DNA of 40,387 nucleotides from an uncultured Synergistaceae bacterium. GTDB taxonomy: Bacteria; Synergistota; Synergistia; Synergistales; Aminobacteriaceae. Every line of letters begins with the position of its first letter. Within the stretch, counting starts at the first letter, position 1. The position numbers and the translations under genes were made by a program. Where the stretch lies: contig CALMZW010000227.1 of the NCBI GenBank assembly GCA_937870605.1, forward strand, positions 1 through 40,387, written 5' to 3'. Positions 8,053 to 18,373 of the stretch are shown here, piece after piece. The notes beneath the pieces were generated by a model that was given only the letters and a program-made list of their open reading frames with translations, had not been told where the DNA came from and made no database searches.

Positions 8053-10035
8053 GTGTCGCACGCTTCCCGCTCTCCGCTACGGAAAGAAGTCAGCAGGTTT
8101 CGCGCCGGGACGCGCATCTTCGTCGTTCTCGCCCTGTGCCTGCCGCTTTTTTACACACATCCCGCCGCGAATTCCGCAGAGGCCGCCGCGCCGCACGCTG
8201 CGGGACTTCTGAAGGTCGTCCTCGACGACAACTACCCCCCCTACATCTTCCGCGATGCGCACGGCGTATTGCAGGGGATCCTCGTGGATCAGTGGCGTCT
8301 TTTCGGAGAACGGAGCGGACTGCGCGTCGAGCTTTTCGGCATGGACTGGGGAGAGGCGCTCGCCCGAATGGCGTCGGGCGATTTCGACGTCATCGACACG
8401 GCCTTCCGGAACGAGGAACGCGAGAAACTCTTCGACTTTTCCGAACCGTACGCCCGGATCGACGTTCCGATCTTCTTCCGGTCGGACCTCTCCGGGATCC
8501 GGGACGCCGAGTCGCTTCACGGATTCCGTGTCGCGGCGAAGAAGGGCGACAACGCCGTCTGGTTCCTGCGCAACCGCGGCGTGAGCGACATCGTGGAGTA
8601 CGACAATTACGAGAAGATCATCGAGGCCGCGCGCTCCCGCGATGTCGCGGTTTTCGTCGTCGACCGGCCCCCGGCGCACTACTTCCTCTACCGTTACGGC
8701 ATCAGCGAGGAATTCCGGCAGACGGAGCCTTTGTACGGCGGACGATTCCATCGCGCCGTACGCAAGGGAGACGCCGCGACGCTCCGGCTTCTGGAAAAGG
8801 GGTTCGCGGCCATCAGCGACTCCGAGTACCGCGAGATCGACCGGCGGTGGATGGGGGAAACGGCGTCCGGTCCGGGAATGATCTGGTATCTCCAGGTCAC
8901 GCTTGTCGCGGCGGGAATCGTCTCGCTGTTTTTGCTCGTCATGATCAGCGCGCTCCGGCGGATGGTCCGGACACGGACCGTCGCGCTTCAGGAGCAGATG
9001 GAAATGACCCAGGCGCGGGCCGAGGAACTGAAGGAGAGCGAAGACCGCTACCGGCAGCTTTTCGAGATGGAGTCGGACGCGATTTTTCTGATAGCGGAAG
9101 AGGACGGTCAGATCCTTGAAGTCAATAATGCGGCCGCCACGCTGTACGGCTTTTCGCGGGAGGAACTGCGAAACCTCCGGAATACGGATCTTTCCGCCGA
9201 GCCGGAGAAGACCGCGCAGGCGACGCGGAGCAGCGTGACGTCGATCCCCATCCGGTGGCACAGGAAGAGGAACGGGACGGTCTTTCCCGTCGAGATCCGT
9301 GCGACGCACTTTGAATGGAGGGGGCGCCGCGTGCATATCGCCGCGATCCGCGACGTCACCGAACGGCAGGGGATCGAGGAGCAGCTTCGCTTCCTGAGTT
9401 TCCACGACGCGATGACGGGACTCTACAACCGGACGTATTTCGAAGAGGAGCTTGACCGCCTCGACCAGCGCCGCGACGGGGCGGTCGGGATCCTCGTGAC
9501 CGACGTCGACGGACTCAAGCTGGTCAACGACACGCTGGGGCACGAGGAGGGGGACGCGCTTCTCGTGGAGACGGCGCGCGTTCTCGAGGAGGTTGTGCGG
9601 AAATCGGATATGGTCGCCCGGATCGGTGGGGACGAGTTCACGATCCTTCTTCCCGGCGCGGACGAAGCGTCGATGGAAGGGGTTGTCGAGCGAATCGGCG
9701 CCGCGTTGCGCAAACGCGAGGAGAAGTCCGACCCAACGCGCTCCGTGGTTCCGCGGCTTTCGCTGGGCTGGGCGATTTCGGCGGATTCCGGAACGCCCAT
9801 GCGAACGGCGTTCCGCGTCGCGGACGACCGGATGTACGGTGACAAGCTGCGACGGAAGGGATCGGGGCGGAACGCCTTTTTGCGGACGATCACGACGCTC
9901 CTGTCGGAGCGGGAACATCGCGACGAGGCGCTCCGCGAGCTGCGCATCGGGGAGGGAAGCAGCATCGCCCCCGACCTTGCGGCGCGCGTCGTCGATGTCC
10001 TTCTGTCGGCGGAGGAAAAACGGGCGGCGAACTAG
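8053..10035 (+). CDS. Periplasmic-sensor diguanylate cyclase (SBP_bac_3-TM-PAS-GGDEF)
   Basis: This protein should make cyclic di-GMP in response to a periplasmic solute. The start is GTG at 8053, with GGAGG ten bases upstream. A signal-anchor-like stretch (about 22-38) leads into a solute-binding domain of the amino-acid-binding type (about 50-270, beginning LKVVLDDNYPPYIF). A transmembrane segment follows (about 277-300), then a short linker, a PAS domain (about 330-445) and GGDEF (about 450-610). The signature GGDEF is intact near residue 525, and an RxxD inhibitory site (RKSD) sits five residues before it, so it should be active and feedback-inhibited. A C-terminal tail of about 45 residues has no clear domain. 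It stands alone, divergent from the lactate operon. Its ligand is unknown. Confidence 0.88.
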   Translation: MSHASRSPLRKEVSRFRAGTRIFVVLALCLPLFYTHPAANSAEAAAPHAAGLLKVVLDDNYPPYIFRDAHGVLQGILVDQWRLFGERSGLRVELFGMDWGEALARMASGDFDVIDTAFRNEEREKLFDFSEPYARIDVPIFFRSDLSGIRDAESLHGFRVAAKKGDNAVWFLRNRGVSDIVEYDNYEKIIEAARSRDVAVFVVDRPPAHYFLYRYGISEEFRQTEPLYGGRFHRAVRKGDAATLRLLEKGFAAISDSEYREIDRRWMGETASGPGMIWYLQVTLVAAGIVSLFLLVMISALRRMVRTRTVALQEQMEMTQARAEELKESEDRYRQLFEMESDAIFLIAEEDGQILEVNNAAATLYGFSREELRNLRNTDLSAEPEKTAQATRSSVTSIPIRWHRKRNGTVFPVEIRATHFEWRGRRVHIAAIRDVTERQGIEEQLRFLSFHDAMTGLYNRTYFEEELDRLDQRRDGAVGILVTDVDGLKLVNDTLGHEEGDALLVETARVLEEVVRKSDMVARIGGDEFTILLPGADEASMEGVVERIGAALRKREEKSDPTRSVVPRLSLGWAISADSGTPMRTAFRVADDRMYGDKLRRKGSGRNAFLRTITTLLSEREHRDEALRELRIGEGSSIAPDLAARVVDVLLSAEEKRAAN

Positions 10036-10574
10036 ATCTTTTCGTTCAGCACCACGTAGTGCAGGTGGTCTTCCCAGACGCCGTTGATCCGGAGATACTT
10101 CCGGCTCATGCCCTCCAGCGTGAAGCCGAGTTTTTCCACGACCCTCCGGGAGCGGACGTTCCTCGGAATGATGTTGGCCTCGATCCTGTGGAGGCCCATC
10201 CCGTCGAAGGCGATTCGGATGACTTCCCGCATCGCTTCCGTCATGTATCCCCTGTTGATCTCGTCCGCATCCAGACGGCATCCCGCGAAACACGACAGAA
10301 ACGCCCCCCGGACGATGTTCGAGAGCCCGACATATCCGATGATCCGCTTCTCGCCCTTTTTCGAGAGATGCAGCTTCATCGCGCTCTGGCGGCGATGGTC
10401 CGCGTGTTCGGCCCGGATAAATTCCTGCGCCGACGGGAGCGTATAGTACGCTTCGTCCCGGACGGGCTCCCATTCCGACAGAAAGTCGCGGTTCCGCGTC
10501 AGGTAGTCCAGCAGTGCGGGGGCATCCCTCCGGGAAAGAGATCGCAGGACGAGTCGTTCGGTTTCGTATCGCAT
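10032..10574 (-). CDS. GNAT acetyltransferase, RimJ/RimL-like
   Basis: The protein has 180 residues and the RimJ/RimL-type beginning MRYETERLVLRSLSRRD. A central GYVGLSNIVRGAF strand region and a C-terminal part with NVRSRRVVEKLGFTLEGMSR are the acetyl-CoA-binding and closing motifs of N-acetyltransferases that modify ribosomal protein or other amino groups. The true substrate cannot be told. The start at 10574 has GGAGG nine bases upstream. It lies 81 bases after carB on the same strand, with a possible promoter of its own in the gap. Its stop codon and that of the convergent diguanylate cyclase gene share the palindrome CTAG, so the two genes overlap by four bases and have no terminator between them. 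Confidence 0.85.
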   Translation of the reverse strand: MRYETERLVLRSLSRRDAPALLDYLTRNRDFLSEWEPVRDEAYYTLPSAQEFIRAEHADHRRQSAMKLHLSKKGEKRIIGYVGLSNIVRGAFLSCFAGCRLDADEINRGYMTEAMREVIRIAFDGMGLHRIEANIIPRNVRSRRVVEKLGFTLEGMSRKYLRINGVWEDHLHYVVLNEKI

Positions 10575-10616
10575 CGGGAAGCCTCCGGGGAGTAAATGAA
10601 ATTATTCGGAAAGACA

Positions 10617-10622
10617 ATTATA
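10617..10622 (-). promoter_or_regulatory. Candidate -10 element upstream of the GNAT gene
   Basis: A perfect TATAAT reads on the minus strand (10622-10617), 43 bases before the acetyltransferase start, in the short AT-rich gap after carB. No good -35 is seen at the expected distance, so the call is weak. Confidence 0.35.
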
Positions 10623-10655
10623 CGACAGAGAGGCCGTCGGGTCGCCGCGTGACCG

Positions 10656-13600
10656 TCAGCCCTGGGCCTGCGACCGCCGGATCAGGCCCGAATACTCGTC
10701 GAGCGCATGGACGGACGGCGCGTCCGGCGCGACGAAGCGGTCCAGCACCTGCAACGCCGCGTTGACCGTGTCGAGCGACGTGATGCAGGGCACGTCGTAT
10801 TCGATCGAGGTGCGCCGGAGCAGAAAGCCGAAGCGGTCCGGGATTTTGCCTCGCGTCGGTGTGTTGATCACGAGTGCGATCCGGTCTTCGACGATCTCGC
10901 CGATGACATGGTCCCGATGCAAGAGTTCCACGGGAATTCCCGCAGCCGCGAGCGCCGCGTGCGTGTCCTCGGTGGCGCACAGCGCGTACCCCCGTCCGGC
11001 CAGCGTGCGCGCGATCTGCGTGCATTCGCGCTTGTCGCGGTCCGCGACGGACAGCAGCACCCGACCCGAAGGCGGAATCGTCAGGCCGGACGCGAGAAGC
11101 GCCTTGTGGAGCGCGGCGCCGTAATCCCTGTCAACGCCCATGACCTCGCCCGTCGATTTCATCTCCGGACCCAGGAAGGTGTCGACGTTCGCCATCTTGG
11201 CGAACGAGAAGACCGGCGCCTTGACGACGACGAACTCCGTGTCCGGGGCGAGGCCGGGCGCGAATCCGAGCGCCTTCAGCGTATGCCCGAACATCAGTTT
11301 CGTCGCGACGTCCACCATCGGGATTCCCGTGATCTTGCTCATGACCGGCACGGTCCGGCTCGCGCGCGGGTTCACCTCGATCACATGGACGCGGTTGTCC
11401 GCGTCGAGGACGAACTGGATATTGAACAGCCCCACGACCTTCAGCGCCAGCGCGAGTTTCGTCGCGTACGCCACGATCGTGTCGACCGTCTCGCGCGCGA
11501 GCGTTCGGGGCGGGTAGACCGCGATGCTGTCGCCGGAGTGGACGCCCGCGCGCTCGAAGTGCTCCATGACCCCGGGGATCAGGACGTCCGAGCCGTCGCA
11601 GACGCCGTCCACCTCGACCTCCTTGCCGAGGATGTACTTGTCGATCAGGACGGGGTGTCCCGTGGACAGGTCGACGGCGCGCTCCATGTACTCCGCGAGT
11701 TCCGCCTCGCCCCAGACGATCTCCATCGCGCGCCCGCCGAGGACGTAGGAGGGACGGACGAGAACGGGGTATCCGATGCGCCGCGCGACTTCCTTCGCCC
11801 CTTCGACCGAGACGGCGCTGCTCCCGTCCGGAAAGGGGATGTCGAGCCGCGTGAGAAGCTGCAGGAAGCGTTCGCGGTCCTCCGCCATGTCGATGCTCTC
11901 CACCGAGGTTCCGAGGATCCGCACCCCCTCGGCCTGAAGCTGCGCGGCCAGGTTGATCGCGGTCTGGCCGCCGAACTGAACGATCACGCCCTCGGGGTGT
12001 TCCTTCCGGACGACATCCATGACGCACTCCTTCGTGAGCGGTTCGAAGTAGAGCTTGTCGGACGTGTCGAAGTCCGTGCTGACGGTCTCGGGGTTGTTGT
12101 TGACGATGATGGACTCGATGTCCATTTCCCGGAGCGCGCGGACGGAATGCACGCTGCAATAGTCGAACTCGATCCCCTGGCCGATCCGTATCGGCCCGGA
12201 CCCGATGACGAGCGCCTTGCGCCTGCCGGACACATGCACGTCGTCCGTTTCCTCGTAGGTGGAGTAGAAGTAGGGCGTGACGGCCTCGAACTCGCCCGCG
12301 CAGGTGTCGACGATCTTGAAGACGGGGTTGACGGGGAACTTGCGGCGCAGCTTCACGATCGCGGCGAGCGGGACGCCCGCGAGGTTCGCGATGTACGAGT
12401 CGCCGAAGCCGATTTTCTTGGCCCGGGAATACAGGTCGTAGTCGAGCCACAGGAAGCCGGCCGTGTGGATCTCCCGTGCAAGCCGGACGATGTTTTCGAG
12501 CTTGCGGATGAAGAACTCGTCGATGCGCGTAACGTCGACGATCTCCGCGACCGAAACGCCCTTCTGGAGCGCCTTGCAGATCGCGAACACGATCTGGTCG
12601 TTGCGTCCCTTCATGAAGTCGAGAAGCCGTTCGCGCGAGAAGGGCTCGAACAGGCTCAGGCCGAGCTGATAGTCGAACTTGATGTCGAGCGAATCGATGG
12701 CCTTCAGCAGCGATTCCTCGAAGGTCCGTCCGATCGCCATGACCTCCCCCGTGGCCTTCATCTGCGTTCCCAGGGTCCGGTCCGCGCCCGTGAACTTATC
12801 GAACGGCCAGCGCGGCACCTTGGTCACGACGTAGTCGAGCGCCGGCTCGAAGCAGGCCGAGGTCGTCCCCGTGACGGGATTTTTGATCTCGTCGAGATTC
12901 AGTCCCAGCGCGATCTTCGCGGTGACGCGCGCGATCGGGTAGCCGGTGGCCTTCGACGCGAGCGCGCTCGAGCGGCTGACGCGCGGGTTGACCTCGATAA
13001 CGACGTATTCGAAGCTCTCCGGGTTCAGCGCGTACTGGATATTGCACCCGCCCCGTATGCCGAGGGCCCGGATGATCCGGATCGAGGCGGACCGAAGCAT
13101 CTGGTGCTCCACGTCCGACAGCGTCTGGCTCGGAGCGACGACGATGCTGTCGCCCGTGTGGACGCCGACGGGGTCGAAATTCTCCATGTTGCAGATGATG
13201 ATGCAGTTGTCCGCGCCGTCGCGCATGACCTCGTACTCGATTTCCTTCCACCCGGCGACGCTCTGTTCCAGAAGCACCTGGCCGATCATGCTGAGCTTGA
13301 GCCCCTTGCCGCAGATGTAGCGGAACTCCTCGAGGGTGTTCGCAACGCCTCCGCCCGTGCCGCCGAGCGTGTAGGCGGGGCGCACGATGACCGGAAAGCC
13401 GACTCGGGCGACAAACGAAACGGCGTCGTCCATCGTCGTGACGATCGTGCTGTGGGGCACCTTCTCCCCGAGATCCTGCATCGTCCGCTTGAAGAGATCC
13501 CGGTCTTCGGCCTTCCGGATCGAATCGAGCGAGGTCCCGAGCAGCTCGATCCCAAGCTCGTCCAGGATGCCGTCCCCGGCGAGACGGACCGCCATGTTGA

Positions 13601-13892
13601 GCCCCGTCTGGCCGCCGAGCGTAGCCAGGATGCCGTCGGGACGCTCCTTCCGGATGATCGCCTTGACGTACTCCGGCGTGATGGGCTCGATGTACACGCG
13701 ATCGGCGATGTCGGCGTCCGTCATGATCGTCGCCGGGTTGCTGTTGACGAGAACGACCGAAACGCCCTCCTCCCGCAGCGCCGTGCACGCCTGCGTTCCC
13801 GAGTAGTCGAACTCCGCCGCCTGCCCGATCGTGATCGGACCGGAGCCGATCACCAGAACTTTTTTGATGTCCGTCCGTTTAGGCATGGGCAT
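10656..13892 (-). CDS. carB: Carbamoyl-phosphate synthase large subunit
   Basis: CarB makes carbamoyl phosphate from bicarbonate, ammonia delivered by CarA and two ATP, feeding pyrimidine and arginine synthesis. The 1078-residue length is standard. The two homologous halves are visible: [21 protein letters not shown] near residue 15 and [19 protein letters not shown] near residue 565. Each half is followed by an ATP-grasp module with its VIEVNPR motif. The allosteric MGS-like domain occupies roughly residues 940-1078. The start overlaps the end of carA by 14 bases, so the two are coupled. A second in-frame Met two codons on is an alternative start. Nothing about the gene looks unusual. Confidence 0.97.
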   Translation of the reverse strand: MPMPKRTDIKKVLVIGSGPITIGQAAEFDYSGTQACTALREEGVSVVLVNSNPATIMTDADIADRVYIEPITPEYVKAIIRKERPDGILATLGGQTGLNMAVRLAGDGILDELGIELLGTSLDSIRKAEDRDLFKRTMQDLGEKVPHSTIVTTMDDAVSFVARVGFPVIVRPAYTLGGTGGGVANTLEEFRYICGKGLKLSMIGQVLLEQSVAGWKEIEYEVMRDGADNCIIICNMENFDPVGVHTGDSIVVAPSQTLSDVEHQMLRSASIRIIRALGIRGGCNIQYALNPESFEYVVIEVNPRVSRSSALASKATGYPIARVTAKIALGLNLDEIKNPVTGTTSACFEPALDYVVTKVPRWPFDKFTGADRTLGTQMKATGEVMAIGRTFEESLLKAIDSLDIKFDYQLGLSLFEPFSRERLLDFMKGRNDQIVFAICKALQKGVSVAEIVDVTRIDEFFIRKLENIVRLAREIHTAGFLWLDYDLYSRAKKIGFGDSYIANLAGVPLAAIVKLRRKFPVNPVFKIVDTCAGEFEAVTPYFYSTYEETDDVHVSGRRKALVIGSGPIRIGQGIEFDYCSVHSVRALREMDIESIIVNNNPETVSTDFDTSDKLYFEPLTKECVMDVVRKEHPEGVIVQFGGQTAINLAAQLQAEGVRILGTSVESIDMAEDRERFLQLLTRLDIPFPDGSSAVSVEGAKEVARRIGYPVLVRPSYVLGGRAMEIVWGEAELAEYMERAVDLSTGHPVLIDKYILGKEVEVDGVCDGSDVLIPGVMEHFERAGVHSGDSIAVYPPRTLARETVDTIVAYATKLALALKVVGLFNIQFVLDADNRVHVIEVNPRASRTVPVMSKITGIPMVDVATKLMFGHTLKALGFAPGLAPDTEFVVVKAPVFSFAKMANVDTFLGPEMKSTGEVMGVDRDYGAALHKALLASGLTIPPSGRVLLSVADRDKRECTQIARTLAGRGYALCATEDTHAALAAAGIPVELLHRDHVIGEIVEDRIALVINTPTRGKIPDRFGFLLRRTSIEYDVPCITSLDTVNAALQVLDRFVAPDAPSVHALDEYSGLIRRSQAQG

Positions 13893-14952
13893 TCTCCACG
13901 AGCGACAGAAAGTCGTCGAAGACGGAAGCGCTGTCCTGCGGTCCGGGCGCGGCCTCCGGGTGGAACTGAACGCTCAGGATCGGCAGCGATGTATGGCGGA
14001 AGCCCTCGACCGTTCCGTCGTTGACGTTGACGTGCGTGATGGCCGCGTCGCCGCAGAAGTCGGGGCGCAGCGCGTAGTTGTGGTTCTGCGAGGTGACGGC
14101 GCACCGGCCCGTGATCAGATTCTTGACCGGGTGGTTTCCGCCGTGGTGCCCGAACGGAAGCTTGTATGTCTCGCCGCCGAGCGCGAGGCCGAGGATCTGG
14201 TGCCCGAGGCAGATCCCGAGAATTGGCCTCGTTCCGAGAAGCGCGCGGACCGTCGCCGTGCAGGACGGAATGTCGCGCGGGTCTCCGGGGCCGTTGGACA
14301 GCACGATGCCGTCCGGTTCGCACGCCAGAACCTCTTCGGGTGATGAAAACGCCGGAAGGACGGACAACGCGCAGCCCCGCGCGGAAAGGCGCCTGAGGAT
14401 CGACTCCTTGACGCCGAAATCGAGAACCGCCAGACGCTTTCCCGGTCCGGCGACGAATCGCGGTTCCTTCGTGCAGACTTCGGCGACGAGGTCGCGCTTG
14501 CGCGCCTTCGCGGCGTGCATCTCCCGCATGAGCGCGTCCGCGTCGCCGCGTTCGGAGGAGATGATGCCGAACATGCTGCCGAACGATCGCAGATGCTGCG
14601 TCAGCGCCCTCGTGTCCACGCCCCTGATGCCGACGATGCCGTGATTGCGGAAGTAATCCGCCGGACGCGTGGTGCTTCGCCAGTTGCTCGGACCGTCGCA
14701 GAGCTCCTTGACGACGAAGCCCTCGACGCGCGGACGCGCCGACTCCACGTCGTCGCCGTTGAAGCCGTAGTTGCCGATCAGGGGGTAGGTCATCGCGACG
14801 ATTTGCCCGTTGTAGGAGGGGTCCGTGAGCGTCTCCTGATATCCGGTCATCGCCGTGTTGAAGACCACCTCGCCCGCGCTCGTGCCCGTGCGTCCGAACG
14901 CCGATCCCGCGAAAAACGTTCCGTCCTCGAGAAGAAGCACCGCTTTATCCAT
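13879..14952 (-). CDS. carA: Carbamoyl-phosphate synthase small subunit
   Basis: CarA is the glutaminase subunit that supplies ammonia to CarB. The track ORF starts at 15018, but family sequence begins [11 protein letters not shown], so I use the ATG at 14952, which has GGGAG ten bases upstream. This gives 357 residues. The N-terminal CPSase domain is followed by a class I glutamine amidotransferase domain with the nucleophile in GICLGHQ (Cys about 248) and the His/Glu pair in VQFHPEA. The gene overlaps carB by 14 bases. An extended -10 promoter lies about 57 bases upstream. I see no PyrR site or attenuator. Confidence 0.96.
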   Translation of the reverse strand: MDKAVLLLEDGTFFAGSAFGRTGTSAGEVVFNTAMTGYQETLTDPSYNGQIVAMTYPLIGNYGFNGDDVESARPRVEGFVVKELCDGPSNWRSTTRPADYFRNHGIVGIRGVDTRALTQHLRSFGSMFGIISSERGDADALMREMHAAKARKRDLVAEVCTKEPRFVAGPGKRLAVLDFGVKESILRRLSARGCALSVLPAFSSPEEVLACEPDGIVLSNGPGDPRDIPSCTATVRALLGTRPILGICLGHQILGLALGGETYKLPFGHHGGNHPVKNLITGRCAVTSQNHNYALRPDFCGDAAITHVNVNDGTVEGFRHTSLPILSVQFHPEAAPGPQDSASVFDDFLSLVENAHA

Positions 14953-15258
14953 TCCCGTATCGCTCCCAGAGGGGATCTCCTTTTTGGGGATTCCCTGAAC
15001 TTCGGGACAGTATATCATAAAAAATAAAACAAAGTATATTGTCTTTGAGGGAGAAAAAGTTCGGGGATCCGGGTCTTGGTTCGATGTTTGTTTTCGCGGT
15101 ATGCTGTGCGAAACGGAGGGAGATCGTCGCTGCAGGATGTTCCGCGAAACGCGGCGCTACGGACGCGACTCCATGACGGGGCTTGAACGGGCATGCATTC
15201 GAACGGATATTTCCGGTCATTGCCGTGTGGTTACGTTCCTGTGACCCCGGCGGGCCGT
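14953..15258 (-). other. Spacer between the GGDEF gene and carA
   Basis: Both flanking genes read leftward. The half next to carA is AT-rich and holds the carA promoter candidate. The rest (15060-15258) has no gene or clear terminator that I can see. Confidence 0.5.
15009..15017 (-). promoter_or_regulatory. Extended -10 promoter candidate for carAB
   Basis: The minus strand reads TGATATACT, an extended -10 (TGn plus TATACT), within an AT-rich block. No strong -35 is visible, which is acceptable for an extended -10 promoter. The start of transcription would fall about 50 bases before carA. Confidence 0.5.
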
Positions 15259-17223
15259 TCAGTCTCCTTCGACCCGGTTGCGCCCGGCCGCCTTCGCCCG
15301 ATACAGCGCCTGATCCGCGCGGCGGTACAGGGCCTTCGAAGAGTCCCTGTGTCCCTGGAAGAGGCTGAAGCCGATGCTGATCCTTGGGGACGCGGAATGG
15401 CCCACATCTGCGAAGGCGCCGGCCCGGTGGATGGATGCGATCGTCTGCCGGATGCGTTCGAGGGCGGATCGCGCCTCGTCGGGATCCGTCTCCGGCAGCA
15501 GGATTCCGAATTCCTCGCCGCCGAGTCGACCGACGCGATCCTCCGCGCGCATTTCCTCCCGCATTGCCCTTGCGACGTCCCGGAGCACCTGATCGCCGAT
15601 ATCGTGGCCGAACGTATCGTTGATGTCCTTGAAATGGTCGAGGTCGGCGATCGCCAGAACGAGCGGATGCCCGTGGCGAAGGCTCCGCGCGGTTTCGCTC
15701 AATAACGTCGCCAGAAAGGCCCTCCGGTTCATGACGCCCGTCAGGGGATCGATTTCGGTGGTTTTGCGGAGCTGCGACTCGACGGCCCGGATGCGCAGGA
15801 AAGCGCCCGTCATGTCCGCCGTTGTCCGCAGGAGACGGATCGTATCGCTGTCCCACGCGGCGTCCGGGGTTCCCGAAGCGACGCCGATGGCTCCCCAGAA
15901 GCTCTTTCCGGCGAAAACTGGAAGGAACAGGAACGAACGCGCCGGTCCCGGGTCGATGTCGGGCGCAGCGGTTTGCAGCCTTTCGGACGTGAAGACAAGG
16001 TGCTCCGCGCGTTTCAGCGGTTCGATGAGCGCGGCGAGGTCCGGTGAAAACGGGATTCGGCCCGGGACATGCCCTTCATCCTCTGCGTGTCGTGCTTCAT
16101 CGCGGGTCTCGACGACGAGATGGATGTGTGCGTTGCGTTCGGGATTTTGAAGATCTCGTGCGCCGGCAGGAGTCTCGGCGCGGAGGATGCCGCACCAGAG
16201 CACGTCGCACGCATCGCGCAGCCGGATGCAGACGCGGGAGAGAACGCCTTCCGTCTTGTGATGGCTCAAAAGGATGCGCGCGATTTCCGACAGCGCCGTT
16301 TCGTGCGCCAAAAGCCGCGCGAGATCCCGCTGCCGCAGGCGCAATTCGTCTCCTGTCCGGGCGATCCGGTATGTGCCGTACGCAAACACGAAAAGGACCA
16401 GCAGGCCTATCGCGAACGCCTGGTAGGTCCAGTTCGGGATGAAGGTCAGATCCTCGTCGTACAGCCAGCGACGCTGGAGAACGTAATATACGGAACGCGG
16501 GTCTTTCAGCATTTCGTCGAGGCGCCTGTCGAGCGTTTCGAGAAGTCCCGCGTTTCGGCCCCGCGTGGTCGCGAAGAAGATCCGGCTCGGCGAGAAGACC
16601 ATCGGCGTGCGAAGCAGGTTGTGTTTCCGGACCAGGGGAAGGCTGATCGTGTATTCGGCGAGAACGCCGTGCGCCGCTTTGTTCGAGACGGCGTCGAAGG
16701 CCTCTTCGATCGTCGGGTAATCGAGGATCGAAAGATTCAGGTTCAGCTGCTGCGTTGTCCTGCGAAGCTCCGAGACCGCGACGAAGCCGCGCTGTGCGGC
16801 GATCCTGCGTCCCCGGAGGTCGAAGATGTCGAGAAAGGATTCTCCGGGTCGCACGAAGATCGTAAACCACGTGCTGTAGTGGTTCACCTTCGAGAAGTCG
16901 AAGAGAGAGGTGAGCCTTGGCGTCGGCGTCATGCTCACGAGGTCGATGTCTCCGGAAGCCAGCCGTGCGATGAGCGTTTCGCCGGGAGCGGAGACGAAGG
17001 AGAGATTCCATCCCTCGCGCTGCGCGACGGCTCGCAGGAGGTCCACGAAGAATCCCTGGTGGTTTCCCCGGCTGTCACGGAAGAAGAGCGGCTTGAGTTC
17101 GACCATTCCGTAGACGACGGAGCGGGAAGCGGCGAAGGCCCCTTCCGGGAAGAGGACGAGAGGCGCGGGCGCGAGAAAAAAGGAAAGAAGCGCGCAGAAA
17201 CATGCCGCTGCGCGGCGTCTCAT
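15259..17223 (-). CDS. Periplasmic-sensor diguanylate cyclase (SBP_bac_3-TM-GAF-like-GGDEF)
   Basis: This is a second membrane-bound enzyme predicted to make cyclic di-GMP. I prefer the ATG at 17223 over the track start because it begins a clean signal peptide (MRRRAAACFCALLSFFLAP, ending near EGAFA). Its ribosome site is weak, so the start is uncertain. The product has 654 residues. A solute-binding domain (about 35-265) holds a SGDIDLVSM motif. A transmembrane helix follows (about 275-300), then a GAF-like region (about 320-475) and GGDEF (about 490-650). The signature is GGEEF near residue 568, with the RxxD site RAED five residues before it, so it should be active. Its architecture resembles the 8053 gene, but the middle sensor differs. 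Confidence 0.85.
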   Translation of the reverse strand: MRRRAAACFCALLSFFLAPAPLVLFPEGAFAASRSVVYGMVELKPLFFRDSRGNHQGFFVDLLRAVAQREGWNLSFVSAPGETLIARLASGDIDLVSMTPTPRLTSLFDFSKVNHYSTWFTIFVRPGESFLDIFDLRGRRIAAQRGFVAVSELRRTTQQLNLNLSILDYPTIEEAFDAVSNKAAHGVLAEYTISLPLVRKHNLLRTPMVFSPSRIFFATTRGRNAGLLETLDRRLDEMLKDPRSVYYVLQRRWLYDEDLTFIPNWTYQAFAIGLLVLFVFAYGTYRIARTGDELRLRQRDLARLLAHETALSEIARILLSHHKTEGVLSRVCIRLRDACDVLWCGILRAETPAGARDLQNPERNAHIHLVVETRDEARHAEDEGHVPGRIPFSPDLAALIEPLKRAEHLVFTSERLQTAAPDIDPGPARSFLFLPVFAGKSFWGAIGVASGTPDAAWDSDTIRLLRTTADMTGAFLRIRAVESQLRKTTEIDPLTGVMNRRAFLATLLSETARSLRHGHPLVLAIADLDHFKDINDTFGHDIGDQVLRDVARAMREEMRAEDRVGRLGGEEFGILLPETDPDEARSALERIRQTIASIHRAGAFADVGHSASPRISIGFSLFQGHRDSSKALYRRADQALYRAKAAGRNRVEGD

Positions 17224-17451
17224 TCGTTCCCGGAATCCGTTGGGGCGCCTGACGGATATGTTGGAAATTCCAGGCATCGTTCGCGTCAGTGTCTCGAAAC
17301 GCCGGAGAATGTGTTGTTCCGGAACGGCAGAGGCATAACGGACACCCTTTCGTGTACAGAAAGACAACGCCATTATGCTCCAAAGTTTCAACGCGTGCAA
17401 GAATTTTTGTTTGCTTCGCGTTGTTTTTTTTACAACAGGAGTCGGTTCTCT

Positions 17452-17490
17452 AAAAAATCGTAATTAAAAACGATATTTATAATTAACGAT
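17452..17490 (-). terminator. Terminator overlapping the citG stop codon
   Basis: On the minus strand ATCGTTAATTA (17490-17480) pairs with TAATTACGAT (17466-17457) with one bulged base. A T-run follows (complement of 17452-17457). The left arm includes the citG TAA. The stem is AT-rich but well placed to end the iclR-citX-citG transcript. Confidence 0.6.
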
Positions 17491-18373
17491 GAGAGGCGCC
17501 TCCGGCCGCTTCCGAAAGGAAGTTCAGAAAAAAGGCGACGGCAAGAAGATCGGCGCTTCCCCCCGGGCTGATGTTCCGCTCGACGAAGAGGCGCATCGCC
17601 GCGGTCGTGAGGCCGCGCCCCTGCTCCGAGCATGTCCCTCCGGCCGCAAGGATGTCGGCGGCCGCCCCGCGCATCAGGCGAAGTCCGTCCGTTCCCGACC
17701 GGTGCAGGACGTTCGTGTCGTCCGAGTGTTGCATGATGACCAGAAGCGTGTCCGCTCCGGCGTCGCCGGGGGAGCGCCCCTCTCGCGCCGCGTTCCGGAG
17801 GAAGGGCAGGGCCCGGTTCACGACAGTCGGGAAGCCGCGCTCCGCTTCGCCCCGGATGCCCGTGACGCCGGTGCGGAGGTAGAGCCGTTCGCCGGCCGTC
17901 AGGGGCCGTTCCGGCGGCGCCTCCCGGAGGGATTCGAGTTCGCGCCGGACGACGCCTTCGACGATCCGGGACGCGAGCGCGGCGAGGCCTTCGGGCGAGA
18001 GCGGCTCGTTCCGGGCGGCGCGAAGGCCGGCCGCCGCGCAGATCAGCCCGAAGGAGAAGAGCAACCCCTTGTGCGTGTTCACGCCTCCGGTCGCCCGGAA
18101 CATCGCGCGCTCGGCACGCAGTCCGATCCGGCGGATGCGGGGAAGGAGGCTTCCGGGATCGGCCGCGCCATGGCGGAATCCCGCGCGCGCGAACAGCGCC
18201 ATCCACGGCGCGAGCGCCGCGGCGCTGTCGATGAAGGTGAAGCGCGTCATATCCCCGTGCGCTCCGGCGTCACAGGGGCCCACGAGTCCGGGCTTGGGGT
18301 GGACGGCGATCTCGTAGAGCATCGCCCGCAACGCACAGTCGCGGACCAGGGATTCGAGCCTGCGGCGTCTCAT
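17483..18373 (-). CDS. citG: Triphosphoribosyl-dephospho-CoA synthase CitG
   Basis: CitG makes 2'-(5''-triphosphoribosyl)-3'-dephospho-CoA, the precursor of the prosthetic group of citrate lyase, from ATP and dephospho-CoA. The track ORF is over-long. The ATG at 18373 overlaps the citX stop as ATGA, giving 296 residues, normal for CitG. Motifs seen are HPKPGLVGPCDAGAHGDM near residues 25-42, NTHKG near 98, GVTGIRGEAERGFP near 168 and NISPGGSADLLA near the C-terminus. MdcB of malonate decarboxylase is the closest relative, but citX directly upstream and two citrate lyase gene sets nearby favour CitG. It is the only copy in the window and so probably serves both lyases. Confidence 0.93.
   Translation of the reverse strand: MRRRRLESLVRDCALRAMLYEIAVHPKPGLVGPCDAGAHGDMTRFTFIDSAAALAPWMALFARAGFRHGAADPGSLLPRIRRIGLRAERAMFRATGGVNTHKGLLFSFGLICAAAGLRAARNEPLSPEGLAALASRIVEGVVRRELESLREAPPERPLTAGERLYLRTGVTGIRGEAERGFPTVVNRALPFLRNAAREGRSPGDAGADTLLVIMQHSDDTNVLHRSGTDGLRLMRGAAADILAAGGTCSEQGRGLTTAAMRLFVERNISPGGSADLLAVAFFLNFLSEAAGGASHR

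Noticed and set aside
9880-10035. Possible HD-GYP domain after GGDEF
   Set aside because: Only about 45 residues remain after GGDEF, and no HD or GYP motif is present.
8077-10617. 846-residue minus-strand ORF
   Set aside because: It is antisense to the diguanylate cyclase gene and out of frame with the acetyltransferase gene. Its composition is that of a shadow frame.
10707-14024. 1105-residue plus-strand ORF
   Set aside because: It lies opposite carB, is extremely rich in Arg and Asp, and has no recognisable domain. It is a GC-bias shadow of the carAB coding strand.
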